Source: an uncultured Gammaproteobacteria bacterium
Lineage (GTDB): Bacteria > Pseudomonadota > Gammaproteobacteria > Pseudomonadales > Azotimanducaceae
DNA length: 6,203 nucleotides
Assembly: GCA_913043075.1 (NCBI GenBank)
Contig: CAJWLI010000090.1
Location: forward strand, 1-6,203
Direction of reading: 5' to 3'
Below, piece by piece: positions 1 to 6,025 of this stretch. The translations under genes were made by a program, and so were the position numbers. Each line of letters opens with the position of its first letter. Within the stretch, counting starts at the first letter, position 1. A model generated the notes under the pieces. The model saw only the letters and a list, made by a program, of their open reading frames with translations, made no database searches and was not told where the DNA came from.

Positions 1-1366
1 GAGCACCTCTTTGCTAGTAAAAGCAGATGATTTTGAATTGAAGGTTCGGGGCAGAATTTTAAAATTTGACGGGTACACCCGTGTCCAAGGTTCCTCTGCT
101 AAGAAAGATGGCGATATTTCCCTACCAGATATTAGAGTTGACCAGAGTTTGGATCTAATTAAATTAAATCCATCGCAGCATTTTACAAAACCGCCCTCGA
201 GATATGGGGAGGCGAGTTTAGTAAAAGAGCTCGAAAAAAAAGGCATCGGAAGGCCTTCCACTTACGCCTCGATTATTACGACTATCCAAGATAGAGGGTA
301 CGTGACACTGAGAAATAAGCGTTTTTATGCTGAAAAAATAGGAGATGTAGTTACAGATAGGTTGAACGAAAGTTTTGATGATCTTTTAGACTATAATTTC
401 ACGGCTCAGCTAGAGGAAGGACTTGATAAGGTTTCTGCTGGCGAAGTTGAATGGAAAAATTTACTGAATAACTTTTACTCCGAATTTGAAAATAAACTAG
501 AGCTCGCGGAAAGTTCTGAAGGAATGAGAGCAAATGAGCCAAGCGCCACGGATATTTTGTGCAAGGAATGTGGTCGACCTATGCAAATTCGAATTGCCAG
601 CACTGGTGTATTTTTAGGGTGTTCGGGCTATGCATTGCCGCCAAAAGAGAGATGCAAATCGACGATAAACCTGATCTCGGGAGATGAAGCTGTCAGCGAT
701 GATGGAGACGAGGAAGAAGAATCGAGAATCCTTCTTGGGAAGGAACGCTGCGATGAGTGTGGGACGGCAATGGACAGTTACCTCGTAGATGAATCACGAA
801 AAATACATGTTTGTGGTAAAAATCCCGATTGTTCGAGTTTTAAAATAGAGAAAGGTCGATTCAAGATCAAAGGCTATGATGGACCGATCCTAGAATGCGA
901 TAAGTGTGGATCCGAGATGCAATTAAAAACGGGTCGTTTTGGGAAGTATTTTGGGTGTATATCAGACTCTTGTAAAAACACTCGTAAACTGCTCAGAAAT
1001 GGAGAACCGGCACCACCAAAGATGGACCCCGTCCCCATGCCTGAGCTTTTTTGTCAAAAGGTAGATGATCATTACGTCCTTAGAGATGGCGGAAGGGGCC
1101 TTTTTCTTGCCGCGAGTGGGTTTCCAAAAAATCGTGAGACGCGCAGTCCCTATTTAGATGAGCTATTACCGCATCAGAATGAAATAGACCCTAAATATCA
1201 ACATCTAATGAGGGGGCCTTCAACAGACTCTTCCGGACGAAGGACCCTAATAAAATTTTCCACAAAGACAAAAGAACAGTATTTGGTCTCCGAAAAAAAA
1301 GATGGGAAGCCGTCAGGATGGCGAGCTGACTTTATTGATGGTGACTGGGTCCATTCTCAAAAGTAA
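1..1366 (+). CDS. topA: DNA topoisomerase I (type IA), C-terminal part, 5' end cut by window
   Basis: Topoisomerase I relaxes negatively supercoiled DNA by single-strand passage. The frame is open to the left edge (codons from position 2), so the TTG at 11 is internal and not a start. About 454 codons remain, roughly the second half of an E. coli-sized enzyme (865 aa). Numbering from the codon at 11, residues 62-98 carry the type IA signature (EASLVKELEKKGIGRPSTYA, then TIQDRGYV). Three four-cysteine zinc ribbons follow: C184/C187/C204/C215, C247/C250/C268/C274 and C296/C299/C316/C321. A cysteine-poor ribbon-like tail comes next, with VLRDGGRGLFLAA near 356-368 and FPKNRETRSP at 371-380. This is the gammaproteobacterial layout. 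The active-site tyrosine and Toprim domain lie upstream, outside the window. An acidic linker (residues 230-238) separates ribbons 1 and 2. The gene converges on lexA with a 33-nt gap that shows no convincing terminator. Identification is secure. Confidence 0.97.
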   Translation, partial: STSLLVKADDFELKVRGRILKFDGYTRVQGSSAKKDGDISLPDIRVDQSLDLIKLNPSQHFTKPPSRYGEASLVKELEKKGIGRPSTYASIITTIQDRGYVTLRNKRFYAEKIGDVVTDRLNESFDDLLDYNFTAQLEEGLDKVSAGEVEWKNLLNNFYSEFENKLELAESSEGMRANEPSATDILCKECGRPMQIRIASTGVFLGCSGYALPPKERCKSTINLISGDEAVSDDGDEEEESRILLGKERCDECGTAMDSYLVDESRKIHVCGKNPDCSSFKIEKGRFKIKGYDGPILECDKCGSEMQLKTGRFGKYFGCISDSCKNTRKLLRNGEPAPPKMDPVPMPELFCQKVDDHYVLRDGGRGLFLAASGFPKNRETRSPYLDELLPHQNEIDPKYQHLMRGPSTDSSGRRTLIKFSTKTKEQYLVSEKKDGKPSGWRADFIDGDWVHSQK

Positions 1367-1399
1367 GTTTATCTAAACGCAAATTACTCGTTATCTTGT

Positions 1400-1999
1400 C
1401 TAATTCCTAACCACTCCAACAGCAAGGCCCTCGATAGAGAAGTCGTTTTCTCTAAGGTCTATTTTTATTGGAGAGTAATCGGGGTTTTCTGGTAATAGAC
1501 TCAAAGAGTGCTTCGTTCCCGATTTTTTTAACCGCTTGACAGTAACTTCATTGTCGATCCTCGCTACAATGATATCTCCATTATTGGCATCAGCGGTCTT
1601 ATGAACTGCTAATAAGTCTCCATCTAAAATCCCCGAATCTTTCATTGAATCTCCCCGAACCCGCAAAAAATAGTCCGCATTCGGTTTGAAAAAAGATGGA
1701 GACAGTTCGCAATAATCTTCAATATTTTCTTCGGCTAAAATCGGGTTGCCGGCAGCGACATTGCCTACTATAGGAATGCCTTCAGCTTCATTTGCCAATT
1801 TTATTCCTCTTGATGTGCCAGGAATTATTTCGATGGCGCCTTTCTTCGCTAGAGCTTTTAGGTGCTCCTCTGCAGCGTTAGCACTTTTAAATCCCAATTG
1901 CTTGGCGATGTCTGCTCGTGTCGGAGGATAGCCCGTTTCCTCGAGGTGGTTTCTAATAAGGGATAGGACTTCTTCTTGCCTCGCGGTGAGATTTTGCAT
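1400..1999 (-). CDS. lexA: LexA, SOS-response repressor and self-cleaving peptidase S24
   Basis: LexA represses DNA-damage genes and cleaves itself when stimulated by RecA-ssDNA filaments. The product has 199 aa, close to the E. coli length of 202. Residues 1-65 form the winged-helix DNA-binding domain (LTARQEEVL at 4-12; recognition-helix region around 28-50, including FKSANAAEEHLKAL). Residues 74-199 form the S24 peptidase domain. The scissile bond is Ala83-Gly84 in VAAGNP, the nucleophile is Ser118 in RGDSM, and the general base is Lys155 in VTVKRL. Each is one residue earlier than its E. coli counterpart, so the protein should be competent for autocleavage. The ATG start is preceded by AGGG four bases upstream, and two SOS boxes lie directly before it, so the gene is autoregulated. 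No sulA-like gene is adjacent, unlike Pseudomonas. The gene converges with topA and diverges from the envelope cluster. Confidence 0.98.
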   Translation of the reverse strand: MQNLTARQEEVLSLIRNHLEETGYPPTRADIAKQLGFKSANAAEEHLKALAKKGAIEIIPGTSRGIKLANEAEGIPIVGNVAAGNPILAEENIEDYCELSPSFFKPNADYFLRVRGDSMKDSGILDGDLLAVHKTADANNGDIIVARIDNEVTVKRLKKSGTKHSLSLLPENPDYSPIKIDLRENDFSIEGLAVGVVRN

Positions 2000-2005
2000 A
2001 GTACC

Positions 2006-2021
2006 CTGTTTTTTTATACAT
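2006..2021 (-). promoter_or_regulatory. lexA: LexA operator (SOS box), start-proximal
   Basis: Read toward lexA, this site is ATGT-N8-ACAG, one mismatch from the gammaproteobacterial CTGT-N8-ACAG consensus. It ends six bases before the lexA start codon, and its last half-site runs into the AGGG ribosome-binding site. LexA bound here should block early transcription. From the mismatch I infer it is the weaker of the two boxes. Confidence 0.85.
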
Positions 2022-2024
2022 GTA

Positions 2025-2040
2025 CTGTGATTTTATACAG
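2025..2040 (-). promoter_or_regulatory. lexA: LexA operator (SOS box), start-distal, perfect consensus
   Basis: The site reads CTGT-ATAAAATC-ACAG on the minus strand, a perfect match to CTGT-N8-ACAG. It covers the candidate -10 element of the lexA promoter. The two boxes are separated by 3 bp (19 bp start to start). As I recall it, E. coli lexA has 5 bp between its two boxes (21 bp), so the tandem arrangement is conserved with slightly different spacing. Confidence 0.93.
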
Positions 2041-2059
2041 TTTTGCAAAGGGAATTCAA
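2032..2059 (-). promoter_or_regulatory. lexA: Candidate sigma70 promoter of lexA
   Basis: On the minus strand a -35-like TTGAAT (2059-2054) is followed after 16 bp by a -10-like TATAAA (2037-2032). Transcription would start near 2025, giving a leader of about 25 nt. The -10 hexamer lies inside the distal SOS box and the proximal box lies just downstream of the predicted start, the geometry expected for LexA autorepression. This is a motif-based prediction. Confidence 0.6.
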
Positions 2060-2128
2060 GATCTTTTTGAAATGAGTTGTCTTAATAAAATTTCGATAAA
2101 GTCTGTTAAGGTAGGCACCCTATTTGGG

Positions 2129-2133
2129 AAAGG
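2129..2133 (+). promoter_or_regulatory. Ribosome-binding site deciding the start of the LolA-like gene
   Basis: AAAGG lies 8 nt before the ATG at 2142. This favours that ATG over the in-frame TTG at 2124, which would put six extra residues ahead of the signal peptide and would overlap this Shine-Dalgarno sequence. Confidence 0.7.
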
Positions 2134-2141
2134 TATTTGAA

Positions 2142-2924
2142 ATGTCTAATAAGCTAATTGCCTTTTTGGTCTTTTTTTTCTTCCCTGCGCTTTTGCTGGC
2201 AAATGATGAGGTTCAAGAGGGCTTAAGGATCATGACGGAAGTTGATCGGCGCGATAACGGTTGGGTCGATTACACCGTGGACCTGACCATGATTCTGAGT
2301 AATGCTCGCGGAGAGACCACCGAGCGAGAAATACAAATGAAGAGCAAAGAGACCGAAGAAGATGGAGACCGAACACTTATGGTCTTTGATACGCCTCCAG
2401 ACGTCAGGGGTACTGGGCTTCTTACCTATACCCATTTTATTGGAGAAGACGACCAGTGGTTGTACCTGCCAGCTCTGAAACGAATCAAAAGAATCGCTTC
2501 AAAAAACAAATCCGGACCGTTTATGGGTAGTGAATTTGCATATGAAGACCTCAGTTCTCAAGAAGTGAGCAAATACTCTTACAGGTATTTAAAAGATGAA
2601 ATAATGCATGGGGAAGAGCATTTTATTGTTGAAAGGTACCCGTTAGATCAAAACTCTGGATATACTCGTCAGGTAGCATGGGTTGATAAAGAACATTATC
2701 GTTTTCAAAAGATCCAATTCTTTGACAGGAAAAATAAGCACCTAAAGACACTTGATTTTTATGATTACAGGATCTACGACAATCGAATTTGGAGAGCAAA
2801 CTCAATGATAATGGAAAATCATGTCAACAAAAAAAGTACTCGACTTGTCTGGAATAATTATCAGTTTAATCGCGGAATGCGGGAACAAGACTTTAACAAA
2901 AATGCCTTAAAGAGGGTTCGATAA
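2142..2924 (+). CDS. Periplasmic LolA-like 'outer membrane lipoprotein-sorting' family protein
   Basis: The product has 260 aa. Residues 1-20 are a Sec signal peptide (Lys4, a hydrophobic core rich in Phe and Leu, likely cleavage after LLLA20), so the mature protein should be periplasmic. The rest matches the LolA-like family usually annotated as outer membrane lipoprotein-sorting protein (PF17131 from memory): FDTPPDVRGTGLL at 82-94, DDQWLYLPALKRIKRI at 103-118, and KSGPFMGSEFAYEDLSS at 123-139. The fold is a half-barrel thought to carry a lipid or lipid-modified ligand; the true ligand is unknown. This is not the housekeeping LolA. Homologues are commonly found beside MMPL/RND-type exporters, but none is visible here. 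It is the first gene of the + strand cluster, divergent from lexA across a 142-bp intergenic region, and its stop lies 2 nt before the next start, so translation is probably coupled. I could not identify its promoter with confidence. Confidence 0.88.
   Translation: MSNKLIAFLVFFFFPALLLANDEVQEGLRIMTEVDRRDNGWVDYTVDLTMILSNARGETTEREIQMKSKETEEDGDRTLMVFDTPPDVRGTGLLTYTHFIGEDDQWLYLPALKRIKRIASKNKSGPFMGSEFAYEDLSSQEVSKYSYRYLKDEIMHGEEHFIVERYPLDQNSGYTRQVAWVDKEHYRFQKIQFFDRKNKHLKTLDFYDYRIYDNRIWRANSMIMENHVNKKSTRLVWNNYQFNRGMREQDFNKNALKRVR
2911..2916 (+). promoter_or_regulatory. Ribosome-binding site of the SPOR gene, inside the preceding gene
   Basis: AGAGGG lies 10 nt upstream of the ATG at 2927, within the last codons of the LolA-like gene. 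The stop (2922-2924) and the next start are 2 nt apart, which suggests translational coupling. Confidence 0.6.
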
Positions 2925-2926
2925 GG

Positions 2927-3742
2927 ATGAACTTATATTTTCGCCTTTTTTTGATTGTGCCGTTTCTGATTTTCGTGCTGCCGGTTTTTTCAGCACAAAA
3001 TGTTTTTGTTTTAGGAAGTTTTAAATCGCTTGAAGCAGCTCATGAAGAAGCATACCGAATTAGTGACGAACTCGATGTTGACTTGCTTGTAAAAGAGGTC
3101 CTAATTGACAGCCTTATTTTCCATCGATTGCTGGTTCCGTATTCGATGGATCCTACTCTTGAAAGAGAACTTGCCCGAGAATTGGTTTCTCTTGGCGTAA
3201 AAGATATTTGGCGTGCTAAAACAGATTTGAATGAAACCGAAAGTTTTCGCCAATCTTCGGGTTTGGTTAAACATAAAGATCAGGGCCTGGTAGGGAGTGC
3301 TTGGGAAGCTGGAGATTTAGTTGCTTCTGAAAATCAGATGTATCAAGTCATCGCTGGTAGCTTCAGACAGGAATCTAAAGCTCGAGAGTTTGTTGAAGAT
3401 TTGCGAATTTGGGGCGAGGAGCTTAACGTGGTTGCTAAAGATATTGTCGGTAAGATTTTTTATCGCGTTGTCTTGGGTCCACTGCGTCAGAGCGATGCCT
3501 TGTCGACAAAAAGAAAACTGGAAGATATGGGGGTTATTTCTCCGTGGCTAATTAGTTATGACGAGACAGTTCCAAGACCTGGGAGTGTAAGCTTGCAAGA
3601 AAAAACTGTTGACGCCTTGGAAATCGATTCTGCTCCGTATAAACGAGCAGACGAAAAAATCGAAATTAAAGCCCCCTTAAAATCGGTCCCCTCTAGATTT
3701 TTAGATGCTGAATATAATCTGGCTAAGTTAAAAAAAAAGTAA
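2927..3742 (+). CDS. Exported protein with two SPOR repeats; probably the 5' half of a frameshifted SPOR/outer-membrane-barrel gene
   Basis: The zero-frame product has 271 aa. Residues 1-23 are a signal peptide (Arg6, long hydrophobic core, likely cleavage after PVFSA23). Two SPOR-like repeats follow. The first spans about 25-97 (NVFVLGSFKSLEAAHEEA ... FHRLLVPY). The second spans about 138-212 (MYQVIAGSFRQESKAREFV ... FYRVVLGPL) and is the more typical. SPOR domains bind peptidoglycan, often glycan lacking stem peptides at septa. A charged, proline-containing linker (213-267) leads into a Lys-rich end (KLKKK) encoded by a 9-A run, then TAA. The next frame (-1) continues without a start codon into an outer-membrane barrel, so I infer that the intact product is a fusion of about 677 aa. 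As a stand-alone protein it would be a soluble periplasmic peptidoglycan-binding protein. The SPOR assignment rests on fold pattern and short motifs. Confidence 0.85.
   Translation: MNLYFRLFLIVPFLIFVLPVFSAQNVFVLGSFKSLEAAHEEAYRISDELDVDLLVKEVLIDSLIFHRLLVPYSMDPTLERELARELVSLGVKDIWRAKTDLNETESFRQSSGLVKHKDQGLVGSAWEAGDLVASENQMYQVIAGSFRQESKAREFVEDLRIWGEELNVVAKDIVGKIFYRVVLGPLRQSDALSTKRKLEDMGVISPWLISYDETVPRPGSVSLQEKTVDALEIDSAPYKRADEKIEIKAPLKSVPSRFLDAEYNLAKLKKK
3733..3739 (+). other. Candidate -1 frameshift site (A AAA AAG slippery heptamer in a 9-A run)
   Basis: The zero-frame codons at the end of the SPOR gene are TTA AAA AAA AAG TAA. Bases 3733-3739 therefore form A AAA AAG in the phase needed for tandem -1 slippage, the heptamer used by E. 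coli dnaX. The A run covers 3730-3738. The -1 frame opens only after a TAA at 3724-3726 and the zero frame closes at 3740-3742, so any frame change must occur within this short overlap. I see no strong Shine-Dalgarno-like stimulator about 10 nt upstream. Downstream at 3745-3757 there is only a weak 3-bp GGC/GCC stem. One extra A in the transcript or genome would give the same fusion. Confidence 0.6.
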
Positions 3743-4959
3743 CAGGCGCGTATAGCCAAAAAAAAGATAAGGCCTTTTGGAGCGGAGCTCTTATCTCGGA
3801 TTCTCGATTTTTTCTTGAAAGCTCAATGCCGGGACAAGAGACTTTTTTCCCATCATTTTCATTTGTCCCTGAGTATCACCGTTCTTGGGATGATGGGAAA
3901 TATTTGTTTGATTTTGTTCCATCCTTTCGCTTCGATTATGAAGACTCTGAACGAAACTTGGTCGATATCCAGGAATTGGCTTTGATTAGGGTCCGAGAGG
4001 ATTGGGAATTTCGTGCCGGTGTGAGAAAGGTGTTTTGGGGTGTGACCGAGTCTAGGCACCTGGTTGACGTAATTAACCAGGTAGACTTTACCGAAGGTTT
4101 GGACGGCGAAGAAAAATTGGGACAGCCTATGCTTAACTTGTCTTTTTCGCGAAATTGGGGGGTTTTCGATATCTTTCTTCTTCCAGGTTTTAGGGAAAGA
4201 AGTTTCCCAGGAGTTAACGCTCGGCCATCTCTCCCTTTTGTAATACACGAAGATTCCCCTGGATTTGAATCAGGTGCAGAAAATTATCGGCTTGATTTTG
4301 CTTTTAGATGGACTCATTACTTTGGAGATTTAGAGCTTGGCTTGTCTCATTTCTCTGGAACATCCAGAGAGCCTAGATTGCTTCCGAAAAATCAGGATTT
4401 TGGCCAGTTTCCCGCTACTGCTGAGCATTTTATGCCTTATTACGATGTGATTGACCAAACGGGCATTGATGCACAATATTTTCTTGGGGATTGGGCTTGG
4501 AAACTAGAATATATTAGACGGAGTGGCCAAGGCGCGCGGTTTTGGGCAAGCGTAATTGGCTTTGAAAAAACATTCGTTGGTGTTTTTAACACTCGGGCAG
4601 ATCTGGGGCTCTTGATTGAGCACCTATATGATAGTAGAGAGAATCTTTTGATGAACTATACTGAAAATGACTTGGCGCTAGGAGTGAGATACTCGTTGAA
4701 TAATATATGGGACACGAATGCCTTGTTGGTGGCTCTCTACGATATTGACTCTAAGGAGTATGTCTTGAATCTTGAGGCAAGTACGCGGATAGGAACAAGC
4801 TGGCGTCTGAGCTTGGAAGCGAGTTTGTTCCTAAATATTCCAGGCCCAACGTCAGTGGAAGATAGTTGGGGAGCTTCAAAAAAACAGTTGTTTGATTCTG
4901 AGCTAATTTTTTTTGATGATGAGGACTTTGTCAGATTACAATTAGTCCGATATTTCTAG
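3739..4959 (+). CDS. Outer-membrane beta-barrel protein of unnamed family; probably the 3' half of the SPOR-barrel gene (first ATG at 3826)
   Basis: From the ATG at 3826 the product has 377 aa, but the frame reads on plausibly upstream to 3739 for 29 more codons. These include AFWSGALISDSRFFLESS, a typical first barrel strand. No ATG, GTG or TTG exists in that extension, the 3826 ATG has only a weak GAAAG four bases upstream, and starting there leaves no signal peptide. I therefore infer translation by frameshift from the SPOR gene. Evidence for a barrel: alternating amphipathic strands rich in Trp, Tyr and Phe throughout, Gly/Asp/Asn turns, and a C-terminal aromatic beta-signal (QLVRYF) recognised by the BAM machinery. 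Conserved-looking motifs include FWGVTESRHLVDVINQVDF (about 69-87 from ATG) and GLSHFSGTSREPRL. I recall similar uncharacterised proteins next to LolA-like genes but know no assigned function. A porin or ligand-binding barrel is possible. The stop lies 13 nt before the channel gene. Confidence 0.8.
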   Translation, partial: VTGAYSQKKDKAFWSGALISDSRFFLESSMPGQETFFPSFSFVPEYHRSWDDGKYLFDFVPSFRFDYEDSERNLVDIQELALIRVREDWEFRAGVRKVFWGVTESRHLVDVINQVDFTEGLDGEEKLGQPMLNLSFSRNWGVFDIFLLPGFRERSFPGVNARPSLPFVIHEDSPGFESGAENYRLDFAFRWTHYFGDLELGLSHFSGTSREPRLLPKNQDFGQFPATAEHFMPYYDVIDQTGIDAQYFLGDWAWKLEYIRRSGQGARFWASVIGFEKTFVGVFNTRADLGLLIEHLYDSRENLLMNYTENDLALGVRYSLNNIWDTNALLVALYDIDSKEYVLNLEASTRIGTSWRLSLEASLFLNIPGPTSVEDSWGASKKQLFDSELIFFDDEDFVRLQLVRYF

Positions 4960-4972
4960 TGGTAGATCATAA

Positions 4973-6025
4973 ATGAATGATACTTTGTTCGGTCTCGATC
5001 AGTTGTTTACTGATCCCAAGTTTATTTTGGTCTTTTCTATCGTATTTCTGACTGCTCTTTTAAGTTTTGTCGTTCGGAGGGCTTTTTCACGGTTTGAGAA
5101 AGAAACAAAAAAAACTGCGAACCTTTGGGACGATGCTTTCGTTGCTGCAGCTAAAAAACCTTCCAGTTGGTTGGTCTGGATTGTAGGGATAGCATGGGCA
5201 ATGCAAATTATGGCAGAGAGCACAGGTTCTGACCTAGAAAAATTAATTCACCCGTTGCGATTTATAGCGGTAGTCAGTCTCCTAGGATTTTTTTTGACAA
5301 AATTCATAACCGAGATCGAATTCGCCTCTATTGCAAGTGGTGGTGACGTTACGACTGCTAACGCCGTTGGGAAATTACTCCGTATTTCAGTAACCATCAC
5401 GGTTGTTTTGTCGGTCCTTCAGACTCTAGGTTTTAGCATCTCAGGGGTGCTTGCTTTTGGTGGTGTCGGAGGCATTGCTGTGGGCTTTGCAGCCAAAGAC
5501 CTTTTGGCAAATTTTTTCGGAGGGCTGATGATATATTTGGACAGACCGTTTTCTGTAGGGGATTGGGTAAGGAGCCCAGATCGTGAAATAGAGGGTACAG
5601 TAGAGAAAATCGGTTGGCGGTTAACCGCAATTAGGACCTTCGACCAAAGACCGCTTTATATTCCCAATTCAGTGTTTGCAAATATAGCTTTGGAGAATCC
5701 CTCTAGAATGAAGAATCGGCGCATTTTTGAAAGGATTGGCGTCCGATATGAGGACGCCGAGACTCTGCCTTTGATTATAGATCAGGTGAGGGAAATGCTT
5801 ACCAACCATGACGATATAGATTCAGAGCAGACGTTGATCGTTAATCTTGATTCGTTTGGCACATCGGCATTAGAGTTTTTTATCTATGCACATACTAAGA
5901 CAACTGATTGGGTTGGTTTTCATGATGTAAAACAAAAAGTAATGCTCGAGGTCATGGAGATAATTAGTCAAAAAGGCGCTGAGTTTGCTTATCCAACCAG
6001 CACAGTTAATTTGATTGAGACCTAA
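4973..6025 (+). CDS. MscS-family mechanosensitive ion channel (YnaI-like)
   Basis: The product is a 350-aa inner-membrane channel that should open under membrane tension and release solutes on hypo-osmotic shock. Hydrophobic segments lie at about 17-35, 65-81, 96-114, 135-153 and 156-189. The last is the pore-lining TM3 with the Gly/Ala-rich pattern FGGVGGIAVGFAAKDLLANF. The cytoplasmic beta domain begins at 190 (DRPFSVGDWVRSPDREIEGT) and continues with EKIGWRLTAIRTFDQRPLYI and PNSVFANIALENPSRMKNRR. The C-terminal alpha/beta region ends in AEFAYPTSTVNL. Five predicted helices and these motifs place it nearer E. coli YnaI (343 aa) than MscS (286 aa). The ATG at 4973 has only a weak GGTAG upstream; the 13-nt gap to the barrel gene suggests cotranscription. 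Its stop codon overlaps the convergent csiV-like gene by 4 nt, with no terminator between them. Confidence 0.95.
   Translation: MNDTLFGLDQLFTDPKFILVFSIVFLTALLSFVVRRAFSRFEKETKKTANLWDDAFVAAAKKPSSWLVWIVGIAWAMQIMAESTGSDLEKLIHPLRFIAVVSLLGFFLTKFITEIEFASIASGGDVTTANAVGKLLRISVTITVVLSVLQTLGFSISGVLAFGGVGGIAVGFAAKDLLANFFGGLMIYLDRPFSVGDWVRSPDREIEGTVEKIGWRLTAIRTFDQRPLYIPNSVFANIALENPSRMKNRRIFERIGVRYEDAETLPLIIDQVREMLTNHDDIDSEQTLIVNLDSFGTSALEFFIYAHTKTTDWVGFHDVKQKVMLEVMEIISQKGAEFAYPTSTVNLIET

Noticed and set aside
11..13. TTG as a start codon for the topoisomerase gene
   Set aside because: The frame is open to the left edge and the protein begins mid-domain, so the gene is truncated by the window.
1367..1378. 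GTTT-ATCT-AAAC repeat as a bidirectional terminator between topA and lexA
   Set aside because: The stem is only 4 bp of A/T-rich pairs with no clear U tract on either side.
1746..1931. 61-codon + strand frame opposite lexA
   Set aside because: It lies opposite the LexA coding frame and has no independent support.
2067..2110. + strand sigma70 promoter for the envelope cluster (TTGAAA or TTGTCT with AT-rich -10 candidates)
   Set aside because: No pair of hexamers has acceptable spacing (10-13 or 22 bp only), so no promoter is called.
2124..2141. TTG start adding six residues to the LolA-like protein
   Set aside because: It would overlap the AAAGG ribosome-binding site and put extra residues before a standard signal peptide; the ATG at 2142 is better placed.
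3321..3551. 76-codon frame on the + strand inside the SPOR gene
   Set aside because: It is out of frame with a clear SPOR repeat and shows no domain or credible ribosome-binding site.
3859..4248. 129-codon minus-strand frame inside the barrel gene
   Set aside because: It lies opposite a well-supported coding frame, has no recognisable domain, and its composition follows from the antisense of the barrel sequence.
3826..4959. Barrel gene as an independent gene or as a decayed pseudogene
   Set aside because: Independence is unlikely because of the coding extension upstream and the missing signal peptide. Decay is unlikely because both halves are otherwise intact, with a single frame change at a homopolymer.
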